Positions 22,309 to 29,527 of a stretch of DNA of 30,437 bases are shown piece after piece. The DNA lies in the NCBI GenBank assembly GCA_036568605.1, contig DATCSE010000048.1, positions 1 to 30,437 of the forward strand. Reading direction: 5' to 3'. A program made the position numbers and the translations under genes. The notes beneath the pieces were generated by a model. That model had not been told where the DNA came from and ran no database searches. It saw only the letters and a list, made by a program, of their open reading frames with translations. Each line of letters opens with the position of its first letter. The first letter of the stretch is position 1. The DNA is from DATCSE01 sp036568605 (lineage in GTDB: Bacteria > Pseudomonadota > Gammaproteobacteria > Burkholderiales > Burkholderiaceae_C).

Positions 22309-23862
22309 ATGAGCGACAACCAGAACCTGTACGCCGCGCTGCGCGGCGCGTTCCCTGCCGACCTCGACACGATCGCGATCGAAACCGGCGACGGCGAGCC
22401 GCTGGCCTACACCTGGCGCGACCTGGACCGCGCCAGCGCGATGCTCGCGAACCTGCTCGCCTCGCTCGAGCTGCCCGCGGGCGCGCGCGTGGCGGTGCAG
22501 ACCGAGAAATCGGTCGAAGCGCTGATGCTGTACCTCGCGGTGCTGCGGGCCGGCTTCGTCTATCTGCCGCTGAACACCGCCTACCAGAGCGCCGAGATCG
22601 CGTACTTCATCGGCAACGCCGAGCCCAGCGTCGTGGTCTGCTCGGGGAAGAACTTCCAATGGGTGAGCCGGATCGCGTTCACGGCCGGCACCGCACACGT
22701 TTTCACGCTGAACGAGGACCGCAGCGGCAGCCTGTTGCAGCGCGCCGCCGCACATTCGGACGAGCAAGTGCCGGTGCCGCGCAGCGCCGACGACCTGGCC
22801 GCGATCCTCTACACCAGCGGCACGACCGGCCGCAGCAAGGGCGCGATGCTGACCCACGGCAACCTGCTCAGCAATGCGCGCACGCTGAAGGATTACTGGG
22901 GCTGGAGAACAGCAGAGGACGGCGGCGACGTGCTGATCCATGCGCTGCCGATCTTCCACGTGCACGGCCTGTTCGTCGCGTCGCACGGCGCGCTGCTGAA
23001 CGGCAGCAGGATGATCTGGTTCGCCAAGTTTGATCCCAAGGCCGTGATCGCGCGGCTGCCCGACGCGACCGTGTTCATGGGCGTTCCGACGTTGTACGTG
23101 CGCCTGCTCGGCGAGGCCGCACTGACGCGCGACGCGTGCCGGCACATGCGCCTGTTCATCAGCGGTTCGGCGCCGCTGCTGATCGAGACCTTCGAAGCCT
23201 TTCGCGAGCGCACCGGCCACACCATCCTCGAGCGCTACGGGATGAGCGAGACGGTGATGCTGACCTCCAACCCGTACCGCCCCGAGGATGGCGAGCGCCG
23301 CGGCGGCACGGTCGGCCATCCGCTGCCCGGCGTCGGCCTGCGCATCGTCGACGAGACGGGCGCCCCCGTCGCGGCCGGCGAGATCGGCCAGATCCAGGTG
23401 CGTGGCCCGAACGTCTTCGCGGGCTACTGGCGCATGCCGGAAAAGACGAAGGAGGAGTTCAGCGCCGACGGCTGGTTCAAGACCGGCGACGTCGGCCGCA
23501 TCAGCGCCGATGGCTACCTGACCATCGTCGGCCGCAGCAAGGACCTGATCATCAGCGGCGGCTACAACGTCTACCCGGCCGAAGTCGAAGGCGTGATCAA
23601 CGAGTTGCCCGGCGTCGCCGAGAGCGCGGTGGTCGGCGTGCCGCATCCGGATTTCGGCGAGGCGGTGATTGCGATCGTGGTCCCGCGCGCCGGTGCGGCT
23701 GCGCCCGACGCCGAGGCCATGGTCGCCACGCTGAAGGCGCGGATCGCGAACTTCAAGGTGCCCAAGCGCGTGTTCGTCGCCGACGAGCTGCCGCGCAACA
23801 CGATGGGCAAGGTGCAGAAGAACCTGCTGCGCGACGCGCATCGCGCGCTGTTCGCGGGATGA
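22309..23862 (+). CDS. matB: Malonyl-CoA synthetase (MatB-like acyl-CoA synthetase)
   Basis: A 517-aa ANL-superfamily ligase that joins malonate (or a close diacid) to CoA using ATP through an acyl-adenylate. ATP loop YTSGTTGRSKG (168-178), HVHGLFVA, MRLFISGSAPLL with Arg281 in the carboxylate-binding position typical of MatB, ERYGMSET, the hinge YLTIVGRSKDLIISGG, and the C-terminal LPRNTMGKVQKN with adenylation Lys501. The MRLFISGSAP, GYWRMPEKTKEEF and NTMGKVQKN stretches fit Rhodopseudomonas MatB better than fatty-acyl ligases. Start ATG at 22309; the 64-bp spacer after the crotonase gene holds a perfect palindrome at 22250-22263. Its stop overlaps the CWC gene start. It could act on methylmalonate too. 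Confidence 0.88.
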   Translation: MSDNQNLYAALRGAFPADLDTIAIETGDGEPLAYTWRDLDRASAMLANLLASLELPAGARVAVQTEKSVEALMLYLAVLRAGFVYLPLNTAYQSAEIAYFIGNAEPSVVVCSGKNFQWVSRIAFTAGTAHVFTLNEDRSGSLLQRAAAHSDEQVPVPRSADDLAAILYTSGTTGRSKGAMLTHGNLLSNARTLKDYWGWRTAEDGGDVLIHALPIFHVHGLFVASHGALLNGSRMIWFAKFDPKAVIARLPDATVFMGVPTLYVRLLGEAALTRDACRHMRLFISGSAPLLIETFEAFRERTGHTILERYGMSETVMLTSNPYRPEDGERRGGTVGHPLPGVGLRIVDETGAPVAAGEIGQIQVRGPNVFAGYWRMPEKTKEEFSADGWFKTGDVGRISADGYLTIVGRSKDLIISGGYNVYPAEVEGVINELPGVAESAVVGVPHPDFGEAVIAIVVPRAGAAAPDAEAMVATLKARIANFKVPKRVFVADELPRNTMGKVQKNLLRDAHRALFAG

Positions 23863-24086
23863 GCCGCGACGCCGCGCCGGCCGACACCTGCCCGCGCTGC
23901 GGCGAGCGGTTCCACTGCGGCGTCCAAGATGCGGCGCCGTGCCCGTGCACGACGATACCCCTGGATGCGGCAACGCTCGCGGCGCTGCGCGAGCGTTATG
24001 ACGGGTGTCTGTGCCTGCGTTGTCTCGCGGATCTCGCCGCGACCCCTCACCCCGGCCCTCTCCCCGCAAGCGGGGCGAGGGAGTAG
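23859..24086 (+). CDS. Small cysteine-rich CWC-family protein with repeat-derived C-terminus
   Basis: A 75-aa protein whose ATG overlaps the matB stop (ATGA), so it is translationally coupled. Eight cysteines are arranged as CPRCG (11, 14), C20, CPC (28, 30) and CLCLRC (50, 52, 55), the pattern of the Cys_rich_CWC family, probably metal binding; the function of the family is unknown. Residues from about 62 to the TAG stop are encoded by the REP-like element at 24044-24135 and read TPHPGPLPASGARE. The native end of the gene was therefore probably replaced or extended by the repeat. Confidence 0.8.
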   Translation: MSRDAAPADTCPRCGERFHCGVQDAAPCPCTTIPLDAATLAALRERYDGCLCLRCLADLAATPHPGPLPASGARE

Positions 24087-24135
24087 AGGCCTCGGGCTCC
24101 CTCTCCCGCTTGCGGGAGAGGGCGGGGGGTGAGGG
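24044..24135. repeat. REP-like palindromic pair (copy 2) overlapping the CWC gene end
   Basis: A 92-bp element with the same plan as the copy at 13979-14065: outer CCCTCACCCC and GGGGTGAGGG, and two palindromes of the CCCTCTCCCGC/GCGGGAGAGGG type in opposite orientation. The left palindrome has diverged to CTCCCCGCAAGCGGGGCGAG. It lies between convergent genes, so it may also act as a transcription stop for both. Confidence 0.88.
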
Positions 24136-24157
24136 ACGCGCCCCCACAGAGCAACGC

Positions 24158-25858
24158 TCAGTCGTTCTTGTAGATATCCACGTCCTTGGTCTCCGGCACG
24201 AACAGCATGCCGACGACAAAGGTGATCGCCGCGATGACGATCGGGTACCACAGCCCGCTGTACATGTTGCCGGTCGATGCGACGATCGCGAAGAACGTCG
24301 TCGGCAGCAGCCCGCCGAACCAGCCGTTGCCGATGTGGTACGGCAGGCTCATCGAGGTGTAGCGGATGCGCGTCGGGAACAGCTCCACCAGCATCGCCGC
24401 GATCGGGCCGTAGACCATCGTCACGTAGATCACGAGCAAGGTCAGGATCGCGACGATCTGCCACCACTGGCCGCTCATGAACGGGATCGGCTTGGCCTTG
24501 CTCGGGTAGCCGTGCGCCTTCAGCACCTCGCTGGTTTCCTTCTTGAACGCGGCGATCTTCTTCGTGCTCTCTTCGTCGAACTTGCTGTTCGCGACCGTCG
24601 CCGCGGGTGCGGTGATGGTCTTGTCGCCGATCGTGATCGTCGCCGGCGTGCCGGGCGCGGCGTCCGCCGCGTCATAGCTGACCGAGCTCTGCGCGAGGTA
24701 GCGCTTGGCGATGTCGCACGAACTCCTGAAGTCGATCTCACGCGCAATCGGGCTGCCCTGGAACGAGCATTCGCCGGGCGCTGCCGTCACGATCACCTTG
24801 CTCGCCGCCTGCGCGGCGGCCAGTTCCGGGTTCGCGGCCTTGGTCAGCGCATTGAACAGCGGGAAGTAGGTCACCGCGGCGATCAGGCAGCCGGCCATGA
24901 TGATGGGCTTGCGGCCGATCTTGTCCGACAGCGCGCCGAACACGACGAAGAACGGCGTGCCGATGGCCAGCGAGGCGGCGATCATCAGGCTGACCTCGTT
25001 CGGGTCGACCTTCAGGTAGGTCTGCAGGAAGAACAGCGCCTGGAACTGGCCCGTGTACCAGACCACCGCCTGGCCCGCGGTCAGGCCGACCAGCGCGAGG
25101 ATCACGATCTTCAGGTTCTTCCACTGCCCGAACGACTCGGTCAGCGGCGCCTTCGAGGTCTTGCCCTCTTCCTTCATCTTCTTGAAGGCCGGCGACTCGT
25201 TCAGGCTCAAGCGGATCCACACGCTGATCGCGAGCAGGAAGATCGAGACCAGGAACGGGATGCGCCAGCCGCCCCAGTCGGCCGTGAACGCCGGCTCGCC
25301 CATGGACACGCGGGTCGCGTAGATCACGATCAGCGACAGGAACAGGCCCAGCGTCGCGGTGGTCTGGATCCACGAGGTGTACGAGCCGCGCTTGCCGTGC
25401 GGCGCATGCTCGGCCACGTAGGTCGCGGCACCGCCGTACTCGCCGCCCAGTGCCAGGCCCTGCAGCACGCGCAAGCCCACCAGGATGACCGGCGCCGCGA
25501 GGCCGATGGCCGCATAGCTCGGCAACACGCCGATGATGAAGGTCGACAAGCCCATGATCACGATCGTGACCAGGAACGTGTACTTGCGGCCGATCATGTC
25601 GCCGAGCCGGCCGAACACCAGCGCGCCGAACGGCCGCACCAGGAAGCCCGCCGCGAACACGAGCAGCGTGAAGATGAATGCGGCGGTCGGATCCAGTCCC
25701 GAGAAGAACTGCTTCGCGATGATGGGCGCGAGGGTCCCGTAGATGTAGAAGTCGTACCACTCGAACACGGTCCCAAGACTGGACGCGAAGATGACCTTCT
25801 TCTCCGCTGCCGTCATCGGCCGACCGACATTCGAGGCGGCGGCTACTGTCGTTGCCAT
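24158..25858 (-). CDS. MFS transporter, metabolite:H+ symporter (MHS) family
   Basis: Inner-membrane proton symporter of 566 aa, longer than typical MHS members (about 430-450). N-terminal FEWYDFYIYGTLAPIIAKQFF is an MHS hallmark; the loop 2-3 motif GRLGDMIGRK and its repeat GALSDKIGRKPI are both present. TM segments are followed from about 25 onward. An insert of roughly 118 residues (about 342-460) between hydrophobic segments contains two cysteines (GECSFQG, SSCDIAK) and a Lys-rich helix; it probably forms an extra loop domain. ATG at 25858 with AGGAG. The substrate is a small carboxylate or osmolyte by family. It faces the matB operon convergently. Confidence 0.9.
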   Translation of the reverse strand: MATTVAAASNVGRPMTAAEKKVIFASSLGTVFEWYDFYIYGTLAPIIAKQFFSGLDPTAAFIFTLLVFAAGFLVRPFGALVFGRLGDMIGRKYTFLVTIVIMGLSTFIIGVLPSYAAIGLAAPVILVGLRVLQGLALGGEYGGAATYVAEHAPHGKRGSYTSWIQTTATLGLFLSLIVIYATRVSMGEPAFTADWGGWRIPFLVSIFLLAISVWIRLSLNESPAFKKMKEEGKTSKAPLTESFGQWKNLKIVILALVGLTAGQAVVWYTGQFQALFFLQTYLKVDPNEVSLMIAASLAIGTPFFVVFGALSDKIGRKPIIMAGCLIAAVTYFPLFNALTKAANPELAAAQAASKVIVTAAPGECSFQGSPIAREIDFRSSCDIAKRYLAQSSVSYDAADAAPGTPATITIGDKTITAPAATVANSKFDEESTKKIAAFKKETSEVLKAHGYPSKAKPIPFMSGQWWQIVAILTLLVIYVTMVYGPIAAMLVELFPTRIRYTSMSLPYHIGNGWFGGLLPTTFFAIVASTGNMYSGLWYPIVIAAITFVVGMLFVPETKDVDIYKND

Positions 25859-25892
25859 CGGTGAGTCTCCTGCTGCTGTGATGATGGACTGC

Positions 25893-25909
25893 GCATCACC
25901 GCGTGATGC
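25893..25909. promoter_or_regulatory. Operator-like palindrome upstream of the MHS transporter
   Basis: GCATCAC-CGC-GTGATGC, a perfect 7-bp inverted repeat, lies 35 bp before the transporter start codon. Its size and symmetry fit a dimeric repressor or activator site. No regulator gene is adjacent, so the binding protein is unknown. The rest of the 185-bp spacer up to 26043 shows nothing else I can support. Confidence 0.4.
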
Positions 25910-26043
25910 TGCGTGCATCTTCTGGGCTGCCTCTGACCGGCCGCTGACGTGGCCCTGAACCGAAGCTGACAAACTCAGTAACAACCCTAGGACTACGTTC
26001 CTCGATGTGAAAGCAGCGCGCCGTTTGCGCGTTTTCCCGGGGG

Positions 26044-26685
26044 TCAGGCGCGCACGACGCCAGCCCGCGGTTCGCCTTCGCGGTCCCAGGCGGGCCCCTG
26101 GAACCATGCGTCGCCGCGCAAGTACGCCGCGAGCATCGACAGACTGTCGACACCCCAGAACAGACGATCGTCGACTTCGATCGTCGGCACGCCGAACACG
26201 CCGATCGCGACCGCACGCGCGCTGGCGTCGCGCAGCGCGGCCTTGACCGGCTCGCTCACCGGATCGAGCTGCGGCGCGAGCGCCTGCGTCAACGCCGCGA
26301 GGCGCTGCGGCTCGGCCGCATCGCCGCCTTGCGCCCAGATGTCGCGCAGCACCGTTTCGCAGACATAGCGGCTGGGCGTGCCGCCGCGCGGCGCACATGC
26401 GAGCAGCAGGCGCAGATGGGCCAGCGGGTTGAACGGGTGCTGCTCCGGCGTCTGCATCGCGATGCCGTGCTGGTGCGCGATCCAGTGCACGTGACGGAAG
26501 GTCCAGGCGCGCTTGGGCTCGATCTCGGCCGGCCCCTTCTGCCCCCAGTGCTTGAGCAGCGCCGCGAACAGCACCGGCTGGTAGCGCACCTCGCACGAGA
26601 GGCCCTCGAGCAGCTGCGGCAGGCGCTCGAACGCGAGGTAGGCGAACGGCGAGACCGGGTCGAACCAGAAGGTCAGGTGTTTCAT
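26044..26685 (-). CDS. 2-hydroxychromene-2-carboxylate isomerase-like (DsbA/kappa-GST fold) protein
   Basis: A 213-aa cytoplasmic thioredoxin-fold protein of the HCCA isomerase/kappa glutathione transferase family. FWFDPVSPFAYLAFERL at the N-terminus carries the family Ser (Ser12) in place of a redox CXXC, and FGVPTIEVDDRLFWGVDSL near the C-terminus is the cis-Pro and helical segment of the fold. ATG at 26685 with GGGAG upstream overlaps the DUF1289 stop (ATGA). In naphthalene degraders the family isomerises hydroxychromene carboxylate with glutathione. No aromatic-degradation genes are nearby here, so the true substrate is open. Confidence 0.88.
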   Translation of the reverse strand: MKHLTFWFDPVSPFAYLAFERLPQLLEGLSCEVRYQPVLFAALLKHWGQKGPAEIEPKRAWTFRHVHWIAHQHGIAMQTPEQHPFNPLAHLRLLLACAPRGGTPSRYVCETVLRDIWAQGGDAAEPQRLAALTQALAPQLDPVSEPVKAALRDASARAVAIGVFGVPTIEVDDRLFWGVDSLSMLAAYLRGDAWFQGPAWDREGEPRAGVVRA

Positions 26686-26930
26686 CGCGATCGGCTCCCT
26701 GCTGCTGCGCTTGGCCCCTCGACTTGATCTCGGAGGAACTCGCGGCGCTCCGCGAGCCGGTCCCAGATTGCGAGCTTGCCGGCATCGTCCAGCGCGGCCC
26801 ACGCGGCGATCTCGTCTATCGTGCGCAGACAGCCTTCGCACCAGCCGGTGCGTGCGTCCATCTTGCAAACGCTGGTGCAGGGGCTGGGCACCGACGCGTG
26901 CCTCGCGTCAGCCGTGGACGATGACGACAT
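26682..26930 (-). CDS. DUF1289 (Fe-S-type cysteine motif) small protein
   Basis: An 82-aa protein with the DUF1289 signature PCTSVCKMDARTGWCEGCLRT, four cysteines at 18, 22, 31 and 34 that suggest metal or Fe-S binding, followed by the helical IAAWAALDDAGKLAIWDRLAERR. It overlaps both neighbours: its ATG lies 23 bp inside the YbaK-like gene and its stop overlaps the isomerase start by four bases. Translation is therefore probably coupled along the operon. No clear ribosome site is seen. The molecular role of the family is not established. Confidence 0.87.
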   Translation of the reverse strand: MSSSSTADARHASVPSPCTSVCKMDARTGWCEGCLRTIDEIAAWAALDDAGKLAIWDRLAERREFLRDQVEGPSAAAGSRSR

Positions 26931-27414
26931 CGTGGACCGGCGCGCCCGTCAGCGCACCCAGCTGTTGCGGGCTCAGCTTGAACACGCCGTTCGGATGTCC
27001 GGCCGCGGCCCAGATCTCGTCGAAGCGGAACAGCTCGCGGTCTATCAGCTGCACCGGCGGCGTGACATGGCCCACCGGCGAGACGCCGCCGATCGTGAAG
27101 CCGGTCTTGGTCTTCACGAACTCGGCGTCGGCACGCCCGATCGCGCCGACGATCGCGGCGACCTTGCGCTCGTCGACCCGCTTGTCGCCGGAGGTCACGA
27201 CCAGCACCGCGGCCTCGTCATCCTTGCGGCGGAACACGACGCTCTTCGCGATCTGGCCGACGCTGACGCCCAGCGCATCGGCGGCCTCCTGCGCGGTGCG
27301 CGCGGCGACCTCGAGATAGAGCGGCGCATGCGGATGCCCGAGCTCCGCGAGTGCGGCGCCGACACGGCGAAAGCCTTCGGGCAGGTTCGGCTGCGAGACG
27401 ACCGCGTCGTTCAT
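26908..27414 (-). CDS. YbaK/EbsC-family aminoacyl-tRNA deacylase
   Basis: A 168-aa single-domain YbaK/ProX-type protein. This family removes wrongly attached amino acids (for example Cys or Ala from tRNA-Pro) in the cytoplasm. Seen: IAKSVVFRR with the conserved Lys, LVVTSGDKRVD, KTGFTIGGVSPVGH as the family glycine-rich loop, and FRFDEIWAAAGHPNGVFKLSP near the end. The ATG at 27414 overlaps the HMG-CoA lyase stop (ATGA). It belongs to an overlapping four-gene operon, yet has no obvious pathway link to leucine catabolism. The specific tRNA cannot be read from the sequence. Confidence 0.92.
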   Translation of the reverse strand: MNDAVVSQPNLPEGFRRVGAALAELGHPHAPLYLEVAARTAQEAADALGVSVGQIAKSVVFRRKDDEAAVLVVTSGDKRVDERKVAAIVGAIGRADAEFVKTKTGFTIGGVSPVGHVTPPVQLIDRELFRFDEIWAAAGHPNGVFKLSPQQLGALTGAPVHDVVIVHG

Positions 27415-28361
27415 GCTGCAGCCGCCTTCGCCTGTGCCGCGGCCGCGCGTTTCGCGAGCAGCGCATTGCCCGAACGCGACACCGGTTTGCGGCCCAGCAT
27501 GGTGGAGATGAATTCGCCGGCATCGACCAGCTTGTCGATATCGACCCCGGTTTCGATGCCCAGCCCGTTCAGCATGAACAGCACGTCTTCGGTCGCGACG
27601 TTGCCGGTCGCCCCCTTCGCGTACGGACAGCCGCCGAGGCCGGCGACGCTCGCATCGAAGGTGTGCACGCCCAGCTCGAGGCAGGCGTAGATATTCGCGA
27701 GCGCCTGGCCGTAGGTGTCGTGGAAATGACCGCTGACCTCGACCAGCGGGAAATGCTTCAGCGCACGCTCGAGCGCCGCCTGCGCGCGTTTCGGCGTTCC
27801 GACGCCTATCGTGTCGGCGATGCCGCAGTGGTCGACGCCGATCGCCTTCATCAGCTTGACGACGCGCTCGACTTCGTCGGCCGTGACCTCGCCCTGGTAC
27901 GGACAGCCGAGCGCGCACGAGACCGCGCAGCGCACCTTGATGCCGTGCTCGTGGGCCGCGGCGACGACCGGGCGAAAGCGCTCGATGCTCTCCTCGATCG
28001 AGCAGTTGATGTTGCGCTGGCTGAAGGCCTCGCTGGCCGCGCCGAACACGACGATCTCGTCAGGCGTGATCGCCGCGCTCGCGATCGCCGCCTCGAAGCC
28101 CTTCAGGTTCGGCGTCAGCACCGAATAGCGCACGCCGGGCCGACGCTGCACGCCGGTCATCACCTCGGCGTTGTCGGCCATCTGCGGCACCCATTTCGGG
28201 CTGACGTAGCTCGTGACCTCGATCTCGCGCAGGCCGCTGTCCTGCAGCCTGTGCACGAGCTCGATCTTGTGTGCGGCAGCGACCGGCTGCTTCTCGTTCT
28301 GCAGCCCGTCGCGCGGGCCGACTTCGACCAGCGTCACGCGGGAGGGAAAGGACGGAGTCAT
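27411..28361 (-). CDS. mvaB: Hydroxymethylglutaryl-CoA lyase
   Basis: A 316-aa TIM-barrel lyase that splits HMG-CoA into acetoacetate and acetyl-CoA, the last step of leucine breakdown (LiuE). Catalytic and metal residues are in place: GPRDGLQNE with Arg17-Asp18, Glu48, HFHDTYG with His212 and His214, and the active-site loop GLGGCPYAKGATGNVATED with Cys245 and Asn254. Human HMGCL has the same set (Arg41, Asp42, Glu72, His233, His235, Cys266, Asn275). ATG at 28361 follows GGAG. First gene of the overlapping minus-strand operon. The carboxylase of the same pathway lies 1.2 kb away, beyond two plus-strand genes. Confidence 0.96.
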   Translation of the reverse strand: MTPSFPSRVTLVEVGPRDGLQNEKQPVAAAHKIELVHRLQDSGLREIEVTSYVSPKWVPQMADNAEVMTGVQRRPGVRYSVLTPNLKGFEAAIASAAITPDEIVVFGAASEAFSQRNINCSIEESIERFRPVVAAAHEHGIKVRCAVSCALGCPYQGEVTADEVERVVKLMKAIGVDHCGIADTIGVGTPKRAQAALERALKHFPLVEVSGHFHDTYGQALANIYACLELGVHTFDASVAGLGGCPYAKGATGNVATEDVLFMLNGLGIETGVDIDKLVDAGEFISTMLGRKPVSRSGNALLAKRAAAAQAKAAAA

Positions 28362-28478
28362 GACGAATTACCCGGTTTGAACGATTCGATGGAAGCGACC
28401 CCCAGGGCCAGGGGTGGGCCGAGGCGGCACAGCGTCGGAACATCGCGGCACAGGGAACACAACAACAGGACACCGAAC

Positions 28479-28847
28479 ATGGATCCGATCCGATTTCGCC
28501 TCGCCGCCCGAATCCATTTTGCGCTGCTGCGCCAGTATGGAGAAGACGTGGAGGTGGCGGCGCTGCTCAGCGGCAGCCGCGAGGCGCGCGAAGCGCTGTG
28601 GGTATGCGAGGCCTCCGGCGACGCCGAGCTGGCCGAGCTCGCTGCGCAGTTCAAGCGCGCATCGGCTGCACCCGCCCGCCCGCAGACCGCCGGCGCCACG
28701 CCGCAGGATGCCGCCTGGGCACGAAACACCACGGGCTTCGGCATTTCGGTCCCATCCGAGCTCGCGGCGTTGCGTCCGGTCGAAGCCGCGCCGCGCTCGC
28801 GGCTCCATCCGGCGAGCTGGCTGCGCCGCGGCACCGCGGCACGCTGA
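28479..28847 (+). CDS. Small hypothetical protein
   Basis: A 122-aa protein with no recognised domain; start ATG at 28479 with AGGA 9-12 nt upstream. The N-terminal half is predicted helical (RFRLAARIHFALLRQYGEDVEVAALL and a following Glu/Ala-rich helix), and the C-terminal half is a disordered-looking Ala/Pro/Arg-rich tail. The N-terminal region looks conserved-type and the coding bias is similar to the neighbours, so I take it as real. It diverges from mvaB across 117 bp and precedes the Uma2 gene by 41 bp. Function unknown. Confidence 0.65.
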   Translation: MDPIRFRLAARIHFALLRQYGEDVEVAALLSGSREAREALWVCEASGDAELAELAAQFKRASAAPARPQTAGATPQDAAWARNTTGFGISVPSELAALRPVEAAPRSRLHPASWLRRGTAAR

Positions 28848-28878
28848 GCCGCGGCCGCGCGGCTCCCGCGGAGCCGCG
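28846..28878 (+). other. Mutually exclusive hairpins between the small protein and Uma2 genes
   Basis: Arm A GAGCCGCG (28846-28853, overlapping the stop codon), arm B CGCGGCTC (28858-28865) and arm A' GAGCCGCG (28871-28878) allow B to pair with either A (4-nt loop) or A' (5-nt loop). The second hairpin ends 10 bp before the Uma2 ATG and could cover its ribosome site. The first could slow or stop transcription. A regulatory role is inferred from the arrangement. Confidence 0.45.
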
Positions 28879-28888
28879 TTGCGCTACG

Positions 28889-29497
28889 ATGGCCGACAAC
28901 AACATGGCAGCCGTCCTGACCCCTCCCGAGATCGATGACGCGATCCGCCCCGTCACGCGCCATCGCGTGACGCTGGACGAGTATCACCGCATGGGCGAGG
29001 GCCAGGTCTTCGCGCCCGACGCGCGTATCGAGCTGATCGAGGGGGAGATCCTGAACATGGCGCCGATCGGCCCGCCACACGTCCACTACATCAACCGGCT
29101 CACTCGTGCGCTGGTGCTGGCGGTCGGCGACCGCGCGGTCGTCTCGGTGCAGAACAGCGTGATGCTGCCGCCCGATTCGGAGCCCGAACCCGATTTCGTG
29201 CTGCTGCGCCCGGACCGGCTGGGCCCCACCGTGCTGCCCGCCACGCAGGACGTGCTGCTGATCATCGAGGTGGCCGACAGCAGCCTCGGCTTCGATCGCC
29301 GCATCAAGACCCGGCTTTACGCGAAGCATGGCATCCCCGAAATGTGGATCGTCGACGTGAATGCCCGCAAGCTGCTGATCTACCGCCGGCCCGAACCCGC
29401 AGGCTATGCCGACGTCTCCGAGCGCGACTGGACCGGCACGCTCGCTCCGGTCATGCTGCCCGATGCGCAGCTCGACCTGACGGCGATCTTCGGCTGA
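28889..29497 (+). CDS. Uma2-family putative restriction-fold endonuclease
   Basis: A 202-aa protein of the Uma2/DUF820 family, which has the PD-(D/E)XK nuclease fold. IELIEGEILNMAPIGPPH (47-64) opens the domain. The acidic cluster is Asp102 (EPDFVLLRP) and Glu127 (LLIIEVADSS), with Lys140 in the following helix, then LYAKHGIPEMWIVD. ATG at 28889; an ATG at 28904 is also possible, and neither has a clear ribosome site. The biological role of Uma2 proteins is poorly known; they are numerous in cyanobacteria and scattered elsewhere, so this copy may be acquired. It lies convergent to the carboxylase gene, 30 bp away. Confidence 0.88.
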   Translation: MADNNMAAVLTPPEIDDAIRPVTRHRVTLDEYHRMGEGQVFAPDARIELIEGEILNMAPIGPPHVHYINRLTRALVLAVGDRAVVSVQNSVMLPPDSEPEPDFVLLRPDRLGPTVLPATQDVLLIIEVADSSLGFDRRIKTRLYAKHGIPEMWIVDVNARKLLIYRRPEPAGYADVSERDWTGTLAPVMLPDAQLDLTAIFG

Positions 29498-29527
29498 CCC
29501 GGTCACCGCGGCTGCCCCGTCGCAGCG

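Noticed and set aside
18515..25995. CCTAGG-containing motifs near 18521 and 25988, both upstream of transport genes.
   Set aside because: Flanking bases differ and orientation is not comparable, so a shared operator is not supported.
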